In this document: positions 12,870 through 26,300 of the stretch, piece after piece | Layout: the number at the start of each line of letters is the position of its first letter | How positions within the stretch are numbered: the first letter of the stretch is position 1 | Source: Patagioenas fasciata | Taxonomy: Eukaryota; Chordata; Aves; Columbiformes; Columbidae | Direction: 5' to 3' | Assembly: GCF_037038585.1 (NCBI RefSeq) | Contig: NC_092524.1 | Location: forward strand, 45,469,001-45,533,000 | Length of the DNA: 64,000 nucleotides | The notes under the pieces: generated by a model | The model's input: only the letters and a program-made list of their open reading frames with translations | Database searches by the model: none | What the model was told of the DNA's origin: nothing | Translations under genes and position numbers: made by a program

Positions 12870-15800
12870 ATGGCGGTGGCGGTGCGCGCGCTGCAGGAGC
12901 AGCTGGAGAAGGCCAAGGAGAGCCTCAAGCACGTGGACGAGAACATCCGCAAGCTCACGGGCCGGGACCCCAATGACGTGAGGTGAGGCGGGGGCGCCGG
13001 CGGCGGAAAGGGGGCTGTGAGGAACGGGGGGTGGTCGGGGGTGCTAGTGTCCCTGGAGTGAGGGGGGTTGCGTGAGGGGCCCGAGGGGCGGGTGGTGAGG
13101 AGCTGCCTGCAGGCCGCCGTCCCCGCGCCTTTCTGTGGGCCGTCCCCGCGCCTTTCTGTGGGCCGTCCCCGCGCCTTTCTGTGGGCCGTCCCCGCGCCTT
13201 TCTGTGGGCCGTCCCCGCGCCTTTCTGTGGGCCGTCCCCGCGCCTTTCTGTGGGCCGTCCCCGCGCCTTTCTGTGGGCCGTCCCCGCGCCTTTCTGTGGG
13301 CCGTCCCCGCGCCTTTCTGTGGGCCGTCCCCGCGCCTTTCTGTGGGCCGTCCCCGCGCCTTTCTGTGGGCCGTCCCCGCGCCTTTCTGTGGGCCGTCCCC
13401 GCGCCTTTCTGTGGGCCGTCCCCGCGCCTTTCTGTGGGCCGTCCCCGCGCCTTTCTGTGGGCCGTCCCCGCGCCTTTCTGTGGGCCGTCCCCGCGCCTTT
13501 CTGTGGGCCGTCCCCGCTCCTCTGGTGCAACGGGGAGGGGTGGCGGTTTGCTGGCGGCGTCTGCCCGTTGTGGCAGCGGCGGGGGGCAGCTGTGGGGTGC
13601 ATGAGGGAGCGATTGTGGCCGCGGTCAGCTCTGGTGGGGCGAGGAGCAGCGCCTGGGTTAGTGCTGCGGCTTAGGTCCTGCTAACAGCGGCTGTTGTCTC
13701 TTGCAGGCCCCCTCAAAACAGACTGCTAGCCCTCACAGGCCCTGGTGGAGGTAGAGGCCGTGGGAGCTTATTGCTGAGGTAAGGAGTGGGCAGTGGGGTC
13801 TTTTCCAGCCTTGACCCTGACCCTAGTTTGCTATCTGTACGCTGGGGGGTTTGTGTTTCTTTTCTGACCTTGCTGCTCTTGTACTGCTGTTTCAGTAAGC
13901 AGGTATCAAAGCTGGCCCACAGAGCATTTGGGGGTTTATATCATAATCTGATATTTAGAGTATTGTCTAGTTCTGAATTGTACCAGGTTTAAACTGGTGG
14001 TTTCCCCTAACCTTTGCAGCCTTGTCTCTTTGAAATCATTCAAAATCAATCTCTCTGTAATTAAGAAACTAGTAGCTTTTCTAGGGAGAATAGAAAGAGT
14101 TGAACTCCATGAGAATTTTAAAACCTGTGTATGTAAAGCCACTAGTGTTTTGTTATGGGTTTTCCTTTCTTCCCCCCTTTTTTTTTTCTACTTCATCCTG
14201 TCTCAAGTAGAACGACAAGGACAATTTTTGTTCTGTAGTTCTTTATTAATAGAGTAAGTAGTGGATTTTTTTAAATTGAATTTCAATTTTAAACTACTGA
14301 TTAAGTCTTAGTACATCTTGAAAGTTATTGCAAATGTAGGCACTTGAACATAATGAAGCTCCATGTTCAAGTGCGGCTACTCAGTTGAGTAAGTGCAGAA
14401 ATTCAGGTTTAAATTAGTTGGTCCGCAAGCAGTATGTTTAAACACTTCCTTGCAGAAATAACAGTAAATTATGTTAGAGCTGAGTAAAACTTATTATTAT
14501 ATCACGACCGCAAAGCCAAAATACTGTTTGATTGTGCAGGTTTAAGGTGGACCTGGGATTAGCTTCACTTGTTCAGAGATTACAAGTGTTTTCTTTTTAG
14601 GCGTGGATTCTCGGATAGTGGAGGAGGACCCCCAGCCAAACAGAGGGATCTTGAAGGGGCAACCAGTAGGTGGGTGCAAAAACTGATGCAGATAACTTCC
14701 TTTGTCAGAATGAGAATTTATAACAGGAAACTGAAAATACTGTGTAAGGAAAATACTGTTTCTAACTGATGACTTTCACTGTCTTCTTGAGAGATTACAT
14801 ATTTGAGACTTGTTGGAAATACATTTGTATGATAGCAATTGACTACAGTGAATTTTTTTTATATGTTACAGCAACATAATGATTATAGCAATAATATAAA
14901 AATGTAGTAATATGAAGATTCTTGGGATTTTCTGTTCTGTTTGATGTACAGTCTGCCGTATCATATTCTGCTTAGTGCCTAGGTTTGCTTTACAGTAGGC
15001 ACAAATTGAGTTATGACTGAGATCTCAATAAATTGAATGCATACAGTATGACAATTGGCTCAGATTTTGAGTTTTCACACATGGATGCGGATCCTTCAGA
15101 TGTCGCTAATTATACAGAGCTTCATTCTGTGGGCACTCGTGCAGTGGTAGTTTCTGACTAAAGCAAGGCTTGCTTTTGAATTTTTGAGTTAATACAAATG
15201 AATACTGTGAATTGGCTTTACCAGTAGTGAAGTGCTGTGCTAAAAGCGGAGAGTGAAAGCTGAAAATAATTTATTCAACCCTCTGCCTAGTTGTTCTTTG
15301 TTAAAGCCTCAGTTCGTCCAAGTTCTCAGGTCCTAAGTGCTCTGCCTCTTCTCACCTGTTTCTAGGTATTTGGCTAGGTAACTTAAATAGCACTTCTCAT
15401 TTGAAAATCACACCAAACTTAATATCCTGATGCATTTAAATCCGTCACAAGATCCCCTTATACCAGTAAACATTTTAGAGATTCTGGAAAAAAGAAAAGT
15501 GCAAACATTGAAAACATAAATTCCAAAGGTATTGTAAAACGTCAAATACGGTATGAATATGGGTTCCTCTGTTTTACTTTACTGTACAAGTCGTATTAAA
15601 ATCTAAACTGTTTTCTCTCAGTGGTTTTTACCGACAGTAGATTCTGTCTGTAAAATGCTACGTACTGGTCATGAGAACAGTGGGAATATTTTCATTGGAA
15701 GTGTCCGTTCTTCTGACTAGATACGCTGACTTTTTTTTTTTGTGTTAGACCAGATGCTGTCCTAAATACCTATGTTCTCTGGTGACCACTAATGCTTTCT

Positions 15801-18800
15801 CTTCCTCAGGCTGGGTGGAGAACGTCGGACAAGAAGAGAATCACGCCAAGAAAGCGATGCAGAGGATGACGATATTAAAAAGGTAACACATGATAAATGG
15901 TGTTGTGTGGGAAGAAACACATTTACCTGAACCTGAACACAGTAATTTGTTTTTCTCGATTGTAGCCAGCATTGCCATCTTCTGTTGTTGCTACCTCCAA
16001 AGAGCGAACACGTCGAGACCTTATACAAGATCAAAATATGGATGAGAAAGGAAAACAAAGGTATGTAGAAATCTCTCAAGTGCTTATGTGGTGCTTCTGA
16101 GTGCTAGCACAGGAAGTAGTTTTAGATTTTAAGAGTGTTATACAGATGCTATAATGTATCAAAGATGACATTGAAGAGGCACCCTAATGGTATAAAATTG
16201 GTTTTTTTTAATATTATGTTAAAAATACTTCACAGCAAGACATAGTTAATGTAACTGGTGGGTTCTGTTATACTTCTCAAGCCACCTACAGGAAAAGGTT
16301 TGCTAGTGCTGTTGTGACTGGTCAAGACAGAAGTACATATAGCTTCATTGGTTATTTACTATTTTGGACTTTTACAACTGTCTTGGTACATCATTTATTT
16401 TGTTGATTGAAGGAGACTTTGGGGTTTTTCCTTTTTTTTTTTTTTTTTAATGCAGTAAGTATTATGTGTTTCTTTTATTACTTTCAGGCTCATTATTATG
16501 TATGCAGTCCAAACTTCCTTTTGCCTGCTTCTTTCTAGATTCCTCCTATGTGTATCTTCTTTTTCCTATATTTTTGTGTGTGTGTGTGTCAGGGTAGCTC
16601 ATAAACATTCTTGCAAAAATGCAGTTCTGTTGGGAAAAGGTGTTAGAAAAGCAAATTTGCAACCGTGTCCAACCTCTTGAACTCCATCCACTTCAGTCTG
16701 CAGTTCACCTGATGCAATAAGAATGCACACCTCAAATAAATAGAAGAATGATCACTGGAATAAGGAACTATAGAGAGCTTCTTTGACAGGGACCACAGAT
16801 CAATTAGCACAGAAAAGGCACTTTCCTTGCTTCTTTTACAGTTACACTACCACTAACAGACTGCTGTTACTTCTATCAGAAGAGGCTTTTCAGAAGGACA
16901 GCATCCATTGAACTCTTGATTTTGCTTCATTTCTTCTGGGATGTGATTCATATACAAATACACCTTGAGTAATCTCTAGCTGTCAATTTTTTATTTCTTC
17001 CTGTTTCTACTGTTTAATATACGGATACCTTTACCTTTCCATGTCAGGTTTGTGCCACGGTAGTAGAGTGGTACTAAGTGAAGAGAGTAGCATTACCTTT
17101 CACTCTTTATTGGGGAAAAGGTCAAGGCAAATAAGAGTCTGCCTCTTCTGTAAAGGCTTCATTTGGGATTAAATGGAAAGAAAGAAAGAGTGAAATTCAA
17201 TACATTAGTTCTTGTTCAGAAGAAGGGAATTCCTTGAAGAATTTTATTTACTAAGCTTTCTCAAAACAACACTGAACTGGATGAGAGCAATTCTGGTTTC
17301 ATCCCACAGTGCCATGTCTCATTGGAGGTGACACTGTTAGGCAAACCATGGCAGATAAGCTTTCGCTCCCCTGTGGCTCCGTTTCTCCTTAATCCTTTGA
17401 GTGGGGTGGGGGAGTTATGTTTATCACGAAGGCCAATTACCTTCCAGTTCACTACCGTATTGATAACTCACACTCTATTTACTGAAGCTTTTCTTCAGTA
17501 CTCTGCTCTTGGATTTATTTTTTTAAATATTTCATTAGTGTCGTTATTTCCAGATGTAAAACATGCAAGCTTCCAACTTTCCCAGTGCTAACTGTGCTGT
17601 GTTATGGGTAAGAGCTATGTCTTGCTCTTAAGCAAAATATGATATGTCACTGTAAATTATATCCTTGACTGTTGGCACAGTCAATATGTGTTCTATTGCT
17701 AATGGCGTTGAGTAATACTGAGCTTTTAAAAATAAATGTCTCTGAGGTGGAAAGTTTCTCTGATCACTTATGCAAATAAAAATCTTAGTACTTGAACTGA
17801 ATCTCAAACTTCCTTTTGTTTTTATTCAGGAATCGACGTATATTTGGCTTGTTGATGGGCACTCTTCAAAAATTTAAGCAGGAGTCCACAGTTTCTACTG
17901 AGAAGGTACTTACTTTTAGTTCTGTCTGAATCTAGATTGTAAATAATAAAGTAAAATTCTATAGTTATGCTGCTTCAAATAGGAATGAACATTCCCCACA
18001 GTCTAGGTTGTGGGTGCAACAAATTGGCAAGAGTCCCTGTAGATTTTCGTTTGCTTTAGTGGAACTGTGGTGGCTGGCAGGAAAGGGGCTCTAACAATTT
18101 CATGACTCTACAACAGTATTTCTTAGCATTGCAAAAGTGAAAAGGCAACGTTTTGTTGAGTTTGTTTGATTTTAATTGCAGTACATTTTTAAAACGTGTA
18201 AAATACAAAATAGATTATCTTTGTGTGTATATTATTTGGGGATAATTTCAAAGTAAATGAGATTTATTCAGGTAACTGTTTAATAGGTCATGGGCTACTT
18301 CTGTAAGTAATGGTGATTCAATATTGCTAAAGCAGTGCTCACCCTGCTGTGTTCCAGATGTGTAAGTTATAACCAAGTATACAGAAATGAATGGTTGTAT
18401 TAAGTTTTCTGTTTGATTACAAATGGCTTCCCCTCTCAGTATTAAAAACAAGAGCTCTTGTTTTTAAATAAATGCACATGTGATTGTACTGATGTGAAGG
18501 CTTTTTATAGCTTAATGGTAACTTCAAAAAACTTGTATATAGGATGACAGTAACTATTCCTAGTGTGGCCTTTTAAATTGTGGAGCGCATGGTATTTGTT
18601 TACCGTTGCCCTAAATGGGTTATTCAGTTATGCTATAACCTTTAGATTAAAAACAGTGTTTAAAAGTCCTGCTTTCAGCTGTCCAGTGGAAGCAGATGCA
18701 GTCTTTAAACTTAAAACCTTTTCTGTGTTGTGTTAGCATAGCTGGCTTGCAGTGTTGGTATTGATTACTTTAAGATTCAGTGTTTGGATATCCAGCTGTT

Positions 18801-21800
18801 TTATCTAACTTGTTGTGTAGCACATGAGAAAGGACCAAAGTTCTCTGTTGCCTGCTTGCCTTTAGAACAAGAAGCTATGGATTAGGATGGTCTAGAAACA
18901 CAGAATCCTTGTCTAATTTTTAGTAGTATCTGTTTGCACGAAGAGACTTTGAGGAGTTACTGCTCTTTGCAGCATTTTCCTGTATAGGCATTGGTCTCTT
19001 CATACAAAAAACACTGAAGTATAAATCAAACAAAATAGAGGCCTAAGGAGTTTTATGACATAGCTATTTTGTTGTCCAGGCACTGCATTATATTCTTTCA
19101 TTAGACAACTATTGTACAATCTGAGCATATGGCTGTCTAGGACATACAAACAGGGCATTCCTATATTACAGTAATATATCTAGTTAGCAGCGAATATGCA
19201 GAAGGTATTTGCAGTGTACTTTGTTCTGTTGGTCACAAACAGCAGTCTGCAGTCCTTCATTTGTTTCTGGGGGAGTTTACTTTTTTTTTTTCCCCCTCCA
19301 AGTGGAATACCCAAAATCAATTTCATTTTTTTCTGCCATTAGGGGAAAAAAGCATTGAAGCTTGCACTGAAAATTCAAATCCAAATTGAATGACAAAAAA
19401 GCAGACAGAAATCTACAGGGGTTCATAATTTTATAGCTGACTCATAAAAAATCAGGTGCTGGCAAACAATGACACTCTTTTCTTTTACCTGCAATTTAGG
19501 AGATGTTTCTTAATGCGATTTTAGGAATGCCTTTAATGGCATATATAATTCGAAGTTTTAATTGGGCCAAACTAGAACACTTTCTTGATTTAGAAAAAAT
19601 ATTTAAGATACTTCTTTATTTATCTTAGCAAAAGAGACGACAAGAAATTGAGCAAAAACTTGAAGTGCAGGCAGAGGAAGAAAGAAAGCAAGTTGAAAAT
19701 GAAAGGCGAGAACTGTTTGAAGAAAGACGTGCTAAACAGACAGAGCTGCGGTTACTAGAGCAAAAGGTTGAGCTTGCGCAGTTGGTGAGTTTTAGTTTTG
19801 ATCTTAAATATTTTTTAAAACTATTTTTAGTGTATCTTAGGGTTATTTTCTTTCATTTCTCAGCAAGAAGAATGGAATGAACATAATGCTAAAATAATTA
19901 AATACATTAGAACAAAGACAAAACCCCACTTATTCTACATACCTGGCAGAATGTGTCCTGCTACACAAAAGTTGATGGAAGACTCACAGAAAAAGATGAA
20001 CGGTAAGTTGTCTTTGATACAAAGGCCCTTGTTCTTGCTTCCCTTTGTTTGCTGTATTAATTAATTTTAAGTCTCTCTGCTTAAATATGTTAATTTCATG
20101 GTTAGGGCAAACTATTTTCTTGCATGGGTGTTCATCATAAGTGAACATTACTCTTTCAGTGACTTATTTTTATGTTTGATGTGCTTTGCTCCTCTTACAA
20201 GAAGTCAAGAGAGGTGTATGAATAATCTCAGTGGTATGTGTTTAAAACATAGTCCTTTATATTACCTTTAGCACCCAGATATATGCCTGTGCAGCAACTT
20301 AGTTTTTGAAAAGGCAGATTCTATGGATTGAAGACCCAAGGAAATGCAGATTTTTACGAAGGATTTGAGAAGCATTTTCTTAAGCACAACACTAGAACTT
20401 GATGATAATAATTTTTACTTTTTTCCTTAATGTGTGTTCATTTCTGTTTCACAGGATGACTATAATTTTCTTTTTGGAAAACAAATTAAAATACTGCAGT
20501 TGATGGTAGTCCTACTGTTCTTCTTTTATTAAACTGAGAATGTATTGGGTGTTTTTTTTTTTTTCTTACAAAATGTTTCTTCATTGTGTGGGGTTGGGGA
20601 ATAAGCTAGCTTACCTGTCTGAATAGCTTATATTATTTAAGCTTTCTTAATATCTAACCAGCTTTTTGCTGATTCTGTCTTTTGTTTACCTTAGGAAGTA
20701 TAACCTTGTTAATATATAAATACCAGGAAATTAAGGTATTATTTTGTTATACTGTTGGTTGGATTGATTTTAATGAAGTCAAAAACTCTTTATTAGACTG
20801 AATTTAGGGCTTTACTGTTCTGATACTCAGCTGAGCTGACTATCCCCTTTGCTTTGTTTTCTTAAGGTAACTAGCAGTCTTTTTCATTATGCATGAATGG
20901 CTTGCTACTTCAGAATGAATAAGGATGCAGTATTTATAAATTAAAACAATTTGATAACTTATTAGCTTATTAAGGGGCAAATACACTTCAGTGTCAGTAG
21001 GTTTTCTGAAATTATTATTTATGCATTTATTCCTTAGCAATCTTTGAAAGCAGGAGAAATGAATTTGCAGAGCAGATTAACAAAATGGAGGCCAGGCCCA
21101 GAAGACAATCTATGAAGGAGAAGGAACAACAGGAGTTGCAGAAAGAAGAAAAGAAGGAAGAACAGAACAAGGAGCAGGAAGAGGGTAAGGCGGCTCAGCA
21201 GGTGGAAGAGTTGGAGACAGGTAATCAGCACAATGATGTAGAAATGGAGGAGGTAGGGGAGGAAAAGGGAAAAATAGGTTCAGGGCATAGTGATGCAGAG
21301 AAAGAACAGGAAGAGGATGAACAAAAACATGAAATGGAGATGAAAGTAGAAGAGGCTACCGAGGTGAGGGAGAATGACAAGCAACAGGATGGTCAGCATG
21401 AAGAGGTCAGAGTCATAAAAGAGGAAAGTGAAAACATTCAGCCAGTGGATAATGAGCAGGATGTGGCTGAAATGAATGAGGCTGATAGTGTAGAACTTGT
21501 AGAAAATGAAAATGGCAAAGAAGTGGAACCAGAAGCAGAGTGTGATGCTCAGCCAGAAAAAGTGTGTAGTGTTCCTTCTCCCAAAAAGGATAAAGGTATC
21601 AAACCAGAAATTGAATCTGAACCTGAAGAAAAACAGGAGAAGGCACCTGAAGCTCAGCCAGATCCTGCGGCTGAGGCTCTATCTCAGCCGCAGTCTGTGC
21701 CGCTGCCACAGTCACCTCAGTTGTCTCAGTCCACTCAGGATACAGAGCCCCAGGCAGACAAGGATGAAGATGCTGTGGTATCTGTAAAGGTGACTGAGGC

Positions 21801-22326
21801 ACAGACAGAACAGAGTCAGACACTGAGTGTAGAAATTAAGAATAAGACTAGGAGTAGAAGCAGGGGTAGGGCAGGGAACAAAACTGGTAAGAGTCATAGC
21901 CGTAGTAGCAGCAGCAGTAGTAGCAGTAGTACTTCAAGCAGTACTACTACTGGAAGTAGTTCCAGCACTGGCAGCACTAGCAGTCGGAGTAGTTCCACCA
22001 GCAGCAGCACTACAAGTGGAAGTACTAGCAGGGGCAGTAGCAGCAGTAGCTCTAGCACTAGTGAAAGTAGAAGTCGAAGCCGAGGAAGAGGGCATAACAG
22101 AGATAGAAAACGCAGAAGGAGCACAGACAGGAAGCGAAGGGATGCTTCAGGAGTAGATAGAAGTCACAAGTCCTCGAAAGGTGGGAACAGAGATACCAAA
22201 AGCTCAAAGGATAAAAGTTCAAGATCTGATAGAAAGAGATCTATATCAGAAAGTAGTCGGTCAGGCAAGAGAACTTCACGGAGTGAAAGAGACCGTAAAT
22301 CAGACAGGAAAGACAAAAGGCGTTAA
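12870..22326 (+). CDS. PNN: PNN (pinin), complete, nine coding exons, 693 aa
   Basis: Pinin is a nuclear-speckle protein of the peripheral exon-junction/PSAP complex (with RNPS1 and SAP18) that influences alternative splicing; it was first described at desmosomes. Exons: 12870-12982, 13707-13778, 14601-14669, 15810-15882, 15966-16060, 17830-17905, 19629-19784, 19864-20002 and 21038-22326 (TAA). They sum to 2082 bases in one frame. The start is fixed by [19 protein letters not shown]. Residues 1-140 form the N-terminal pinin/SDK region ([36 protein letters not shown]). Residues about 141-280 form the memA-like coiled-coil core ([38 protein letters not shown]). Then come a Glu-rich segment, a Pro/Gln-rich segment and a C-terminal RS tail (about 533-693) ending [15 protein letters not shown]. 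Human pinin is about 717 aa; the difference lies in the low-complexity C-terminal half. No damage seen. Confidence 0.98.
13117..13520. repeat. 23-bp GC-rich minisatellite in PNN intron 1, 17 identical copies plus a partial one
   Basis: The unit CCGTCCCCGCGCCTTTCTG + TGGG (23 bp) repeats without any visible change from 13117 to 13507, exactly 17 copies (391 bp). A partial eighteenth copy (CCGTCCCCGCTCCT) follows. It begins 134 bases after the exon 1 donor. Since 23 is not a multiple of three and the unit has no stop in any frame, all three plus frames and at least one minus frame stay open, which creates spurious 170-215-codon reading frames. Confidence 0.97.
13779..21037 (+). other. PNN introns 2-8
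   Basis: These introns are AT-rich with ordinary GT-AG ends. The three longest are 16061-17829, 17906-19628 and 20003-21037. A short TG run lies near 16576. I found no convincing nested gene, snoRNA or transposon copy in them. Confidence 0.5.
21841..22323 (+). other. PNN: PNN RS/serine-rich tail within the last exon
   Basis: The tract encodes alternating Arg-Ser and long serine/threonine runs (serine run about residues 553-606), then basic RS and RD/RK segments to the C-terminus. In pinin this region binds SR-family splicing proteins. It is built mainly from AGY serine codons (AGT/AGC/AGN), giving a cryptic trinucleotide-like repeat likely to vary in length between species and individuals. 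Confidence 0.9.
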
Positions 22327-22538
22327 CAGAAGAGACCAAGCTTCCTTAGCCTAATCTTTGCAGCGGAAGATTATTTGAGTGAAAGGATTCCTTGTAAGGA
22401 GAAGGCTGCCTTAAGAATTGCATGCTGTAAAAAATCTTTTGGAAAAATGCAGACTGTTTACCAGGCATTATTGTACTTTTTACATAATTTTGTAAAAGGT
22501 TACTTACCAAAATTATGTGAAGTTCCTGAAAATGTAAA

Positions 22539-22544
22539 AATAAA
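22539..22544 (+). terminator. PNN proximal polyadenylation signal
   Basis: AATAAA lies about 213 bases after the PNN stop, with a T-rich stretch downstream. Further AATAAA hexamers follow at 22675 and just after 22690, so the gene probably uses a cluster of sites. Confidence 0.65.
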
Positions 22545-23307
22545 AGATTAACACTCCTTTGCATCTTTTTTTAAATATCCTGTACTCGTTAAGATCCTCT
22601 GTATATTTTAATAGGTAAACCTTTAAGTAGCTGTGATCACTTCTTCTGTATCATACACTTTTTTTTTTGGTAGAAATAAATGTGCATTTTAAATAAATTG
22701 TTTGAGATGTCCTGTTGACATATTAAGACCCAGTAAAGGGAGTAATCTCTCCAGTGCTGGGTAGGAAGGGGAAGTAATGGATTTGCATCTATACCTTTTG
22801 TTTTCTTCTGTAATCACAAGCTCTCATACAATTCTATCTTCCAGTTTTATAAAACTTTTTTCCTATCCATAGCAAGCAGTGATGAAATGGGAATGCTAAC
22901 ACTGGCCAGGATAGCTCGTCTGTCTGGAACACCACTCTTATCTGCCTTCTGCAGGTGCTTTGGTGGTATTTACGTCTATGTTCTGCAGACAGTTAATCTG
23001 TTTAATGATGTTGCTTGCTTTTATGGCCAGTGGAGGGAAGACTTCAGCTTGCTTCTCAACCAGGATTCTCTTTATTTTAGTTGCAGACTAATATTTGATC
23101 CCTTCATACCACTAGGAATAGTTACATTGCAGTGTTGGAGTTACCTGGGACTACCTAATACTGATGTTGTGTGCGTGCAAGAATGCTTTCTGAATGTATT
23201 TAATACAACTTAAAGTGGTATGGTGTTATCTATGAAGGTGAATACTGTTTTTATATAATTTTGTATGGAAAACAATAACATCTGTTGCTCTGTTCTGTAC
23301 ATGTGCA

Positions 23308-23313
23308 AATAAA
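23308..23313 (+). terminator. Candidate distal PNN polyadenylation signal
   Basis: AATAAA is followed directly by TGTGGCTTTGTAG, a GT-rich downstream element. If used, it would extend the PNN 3' UTR to about 1 kb. The 108-codon frame at 22887-23213 would then lie inside the UTR and has no family resemblance. Confidence 0.4.
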
Positions 23314-23339
23314 TGTGGCTTTGTAGACTACTCAATGCC

Positions 23340-26300
23340 TATGATGTTTTCTGTAGCACAGATGTATTACCTTAGCCTCTGCATTTAAAGCATGAATCAT
23401 AATTGCAAGTGTCTGTACCTTAGAAGCTCTATATCCGAGGTTTTTCTTGTAGACTTTAATGCTTATTAACTGAATCTGAAACACTGCTATAATCCTGTTG
23501 TCTTGGCAGGAACTCCCGTATCTTTTATGCCAAATTGCAGATCATAAATCCTAGAAAGGTTTTAGAATGGAAGTGACATGTAAGCTTATTTTAGTGTATG
23601 AAATGCCATATATAGCCCATTTTTCTGGAACATAGAGCAGACTTTTTTAAAGTTCTAGCTTGGGAGGGTGTAAATTTTTGGATTTTCCATCTGAACTGGA
23701 GAGTAGTGACAGACTTCTGAAGTGCTGAACTTCCTGGCTTTAAAAAAGTGTCTAGCAAGGGAAGAAGTGGAGTGTTCTTTCAGCACAAACAGATGCAGTG
23801 GGAAAGCTCCTCAGGCTTCCCCCTTCTCAACAAGTTCAATACTTCATGCTGCTTCTTCATGCCATTTGCTACTTCAGTATCCTACCTGCCTCTGCTTCTT
23901 TACAGCTGAGGATTATTTTTAGTTCTTGTAGTCTCCAACCATATTCCCTTCAGGAGAGTGTGGCAATTTAATGTGGGTTGTATTTTGAAGGACAAGCAAA
24001 AGTTCAAATGCCTTATTGAAGGTATTAAACACAGCAGTTTACCACAAGGAACAAACTTTTATGCCAAGTAGTTGAGGAAATGTTACTTGCTTGCATGTTT
24101 CAACTAATGGTCACATTTCAAATTGCCTTTGGAATTCATTTTAATTTTGTTGATTAATTTTTTTTTTTAGTATTTTTAAGGTTTCTTGTTTTAAGCTTGA
24201 GTGATTCACTGCCATAGTGTATTTACTGTGCTGGTTTTAATGCCTGACACTGTAGTCGTTACGCAAAGCTAGAGAGGTAGGTTGCTTGTCAGCAGCCACT
24301 GTTTCAGAGGAACAGGGTTTATAAAAGTGATGTGGTGCATAGTGGTAACTGAGCTAGGGAATGGATTGATTACTTTGTTTCAGGTTATATTTCAGCCAGC
24401 AATGTATTTTTGACAAGTTTTGTTTTTGAGTACAAAACTGGTGATGTACTTGACAGTTAATGTTTGTTGGAAGAAACTGCCATGGTTAAACTGTCCTGTT
24501 AATTAATAGTTAGCTTTGCTAAATCTAAGCAGCTCAATGTAACATCACTGTGTGATAACTTCATAAGTATGAAGTTTTCTAAAAGCTAGATATTCCAACC
24601 AATATTCCACTACAGAAACAGTATAAGATAGTAGTACACTATTAGCATAATATTACATAAAGTCTCCTGTCTTTATAAAGCAGTAGTATTTTTAGTAATT
24701 GTTACATTTGCCCTCCAGGTCCCATCCTCTTACCCTGAAATAATTTCAGCTGTGGACAGGGCTGAGGCCATGGATGCAATTTCCTTCCTCTGTTGGCAGT
24801 CTCCTATTTCAGATAGCTGATGGCTTCAAGACTGAATTTGATGCAACAGCTTGGGGTTCGTGAGAATTAAGTGCAGATAGTATAGGGGTAGAAAATGATT
24901 AAAACATTTTCTTATTTCCCTTCCCCACAGTGCTGAGTACAGATCAAAGGAAAAATACCTTGTTCTATTTTTCATTCAAGTAATGTGGAAAAAGGAATTA
25001 TTGAAAAAGGGGAAAAACTAAGAATGAAGTTGAGATGCTTTATGTGAGTGTGCAACATAGCACGTATGCTCTCTGCCTGGCTTGTGGAGTGTTTCCATCA
25101 GATGGTCCCTGTCAGCTTCAGGTATCACTTCAGAAGGCAGTCAGGGAGTTTTTAGAGCTTTTATTGTATGCACTGACTCTATACTTGTCTTTTTCTTCAG
25201 TCCTGATGTACAAACTGGAGAGCTCCAAGAATGTGTTTTTTTCCATGATGCTCCCCTCAGAGCCCTCGTCAGAGTAGATTTTACACAGATTGTTCATTCA
25301 TTATAAGCTGAAACATGACTGTACATAAAAGGTACACCTCTTCAAATTCCTGCTTTTTTACCAAAATGGATGTCTTTATGCTTACAACAGCTTCACTGTA
25401 TGTATTCAAAGGAAACCTGGAAATATTTTTTCTGTGGAAAGTAGGTATTAGTGAACTAAACACCCCCCCATCGGCAAAATTAATTTCGAAAACCAGTAAA
25501 TTTTCAAATAGAATTCTAGAGCATATTTTGTTTATCAGGAAAGCAATGGTCTTGTGGTCCCAGCGGTAGTTTTGAGACTTAGGTTCAGCTGCTGATTTTT
25601 GTAGCAATTAGTGATACAACATGACAAACATATTCATTTATGCATGTCCCAGATATTTAAAATGAGTCCCTGCCCAAAGAAGAATTTCTCTGAGACTACA
25701 TGTATTTACAATGGGATCAAATGCTGTGGCAGTGCTGTATGAGTAACATACAGAGATCTATGTTTTGGAGGATATAATTTTACTCTTTCAAACTTTTTTT
25801 TTTTTCCCCCATCTCAGTTTTATATCAAACCTGTGTTTTACCACAAACCCTGTTCAGGCAGTTGTTATTAGGTGACAGTGTTAAATCATATGGCAAAATG
25901 TAAGGCACTCAAAGCCTGGAAACATATTATCAAGATTCAATGTAATGTAAGTCACAAGTTCCATGGTTTTCTAGAAATGCACTGTTAGTTGTCATGCTTT
26001 TAATTGGTTTTATAAGAGGAAGAAAAGCTATTACTGCTTCCCTGTTTGTTATCCTGGCTAAAAACAGTTGTTTTAAATCTGGATGATGAATGACTGTTAC
26101 CTGTTTAGATTTGCCTAACTAGAAGAGTGAATCAGGGTTTCTTTTCTTTCTTTGATTTATTAACTTTTAGAAGATACTTGTTTTTTTAAAAAAAAAAAAA
26201 GTTTTTTAGCGTGACATTTCATAAAAGTTGATCTGTATTTTCATCCAAACATCCTCAGTCAAGAGAACTGTATTTTTTAAGTACTTTTGCCATATTTTGC

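Noticed and set aside
13117-13520. Direct-repeat array that could be mistaken for CRISPR or a repetitive protein gene
   Set aside because: There are no spacers between the units, the host is a vertebrate, and the open frames in several frames arise because the 23-bp unit contains no stop. No start or splice context supports translation.
20391-20545. Possible C/D-box snoRNA in PNN intron 8 (TGATGAT followed by CTGA)
   Set aside because: The two boxes are more than 120 bases apart and no terminal stem pairing could be seen.
22887-23213. 108-codon frame downstream of PNN
   Set aside because: Sits between PNN polyA signals, probably in an extended 3' UTR; no family resemblance.
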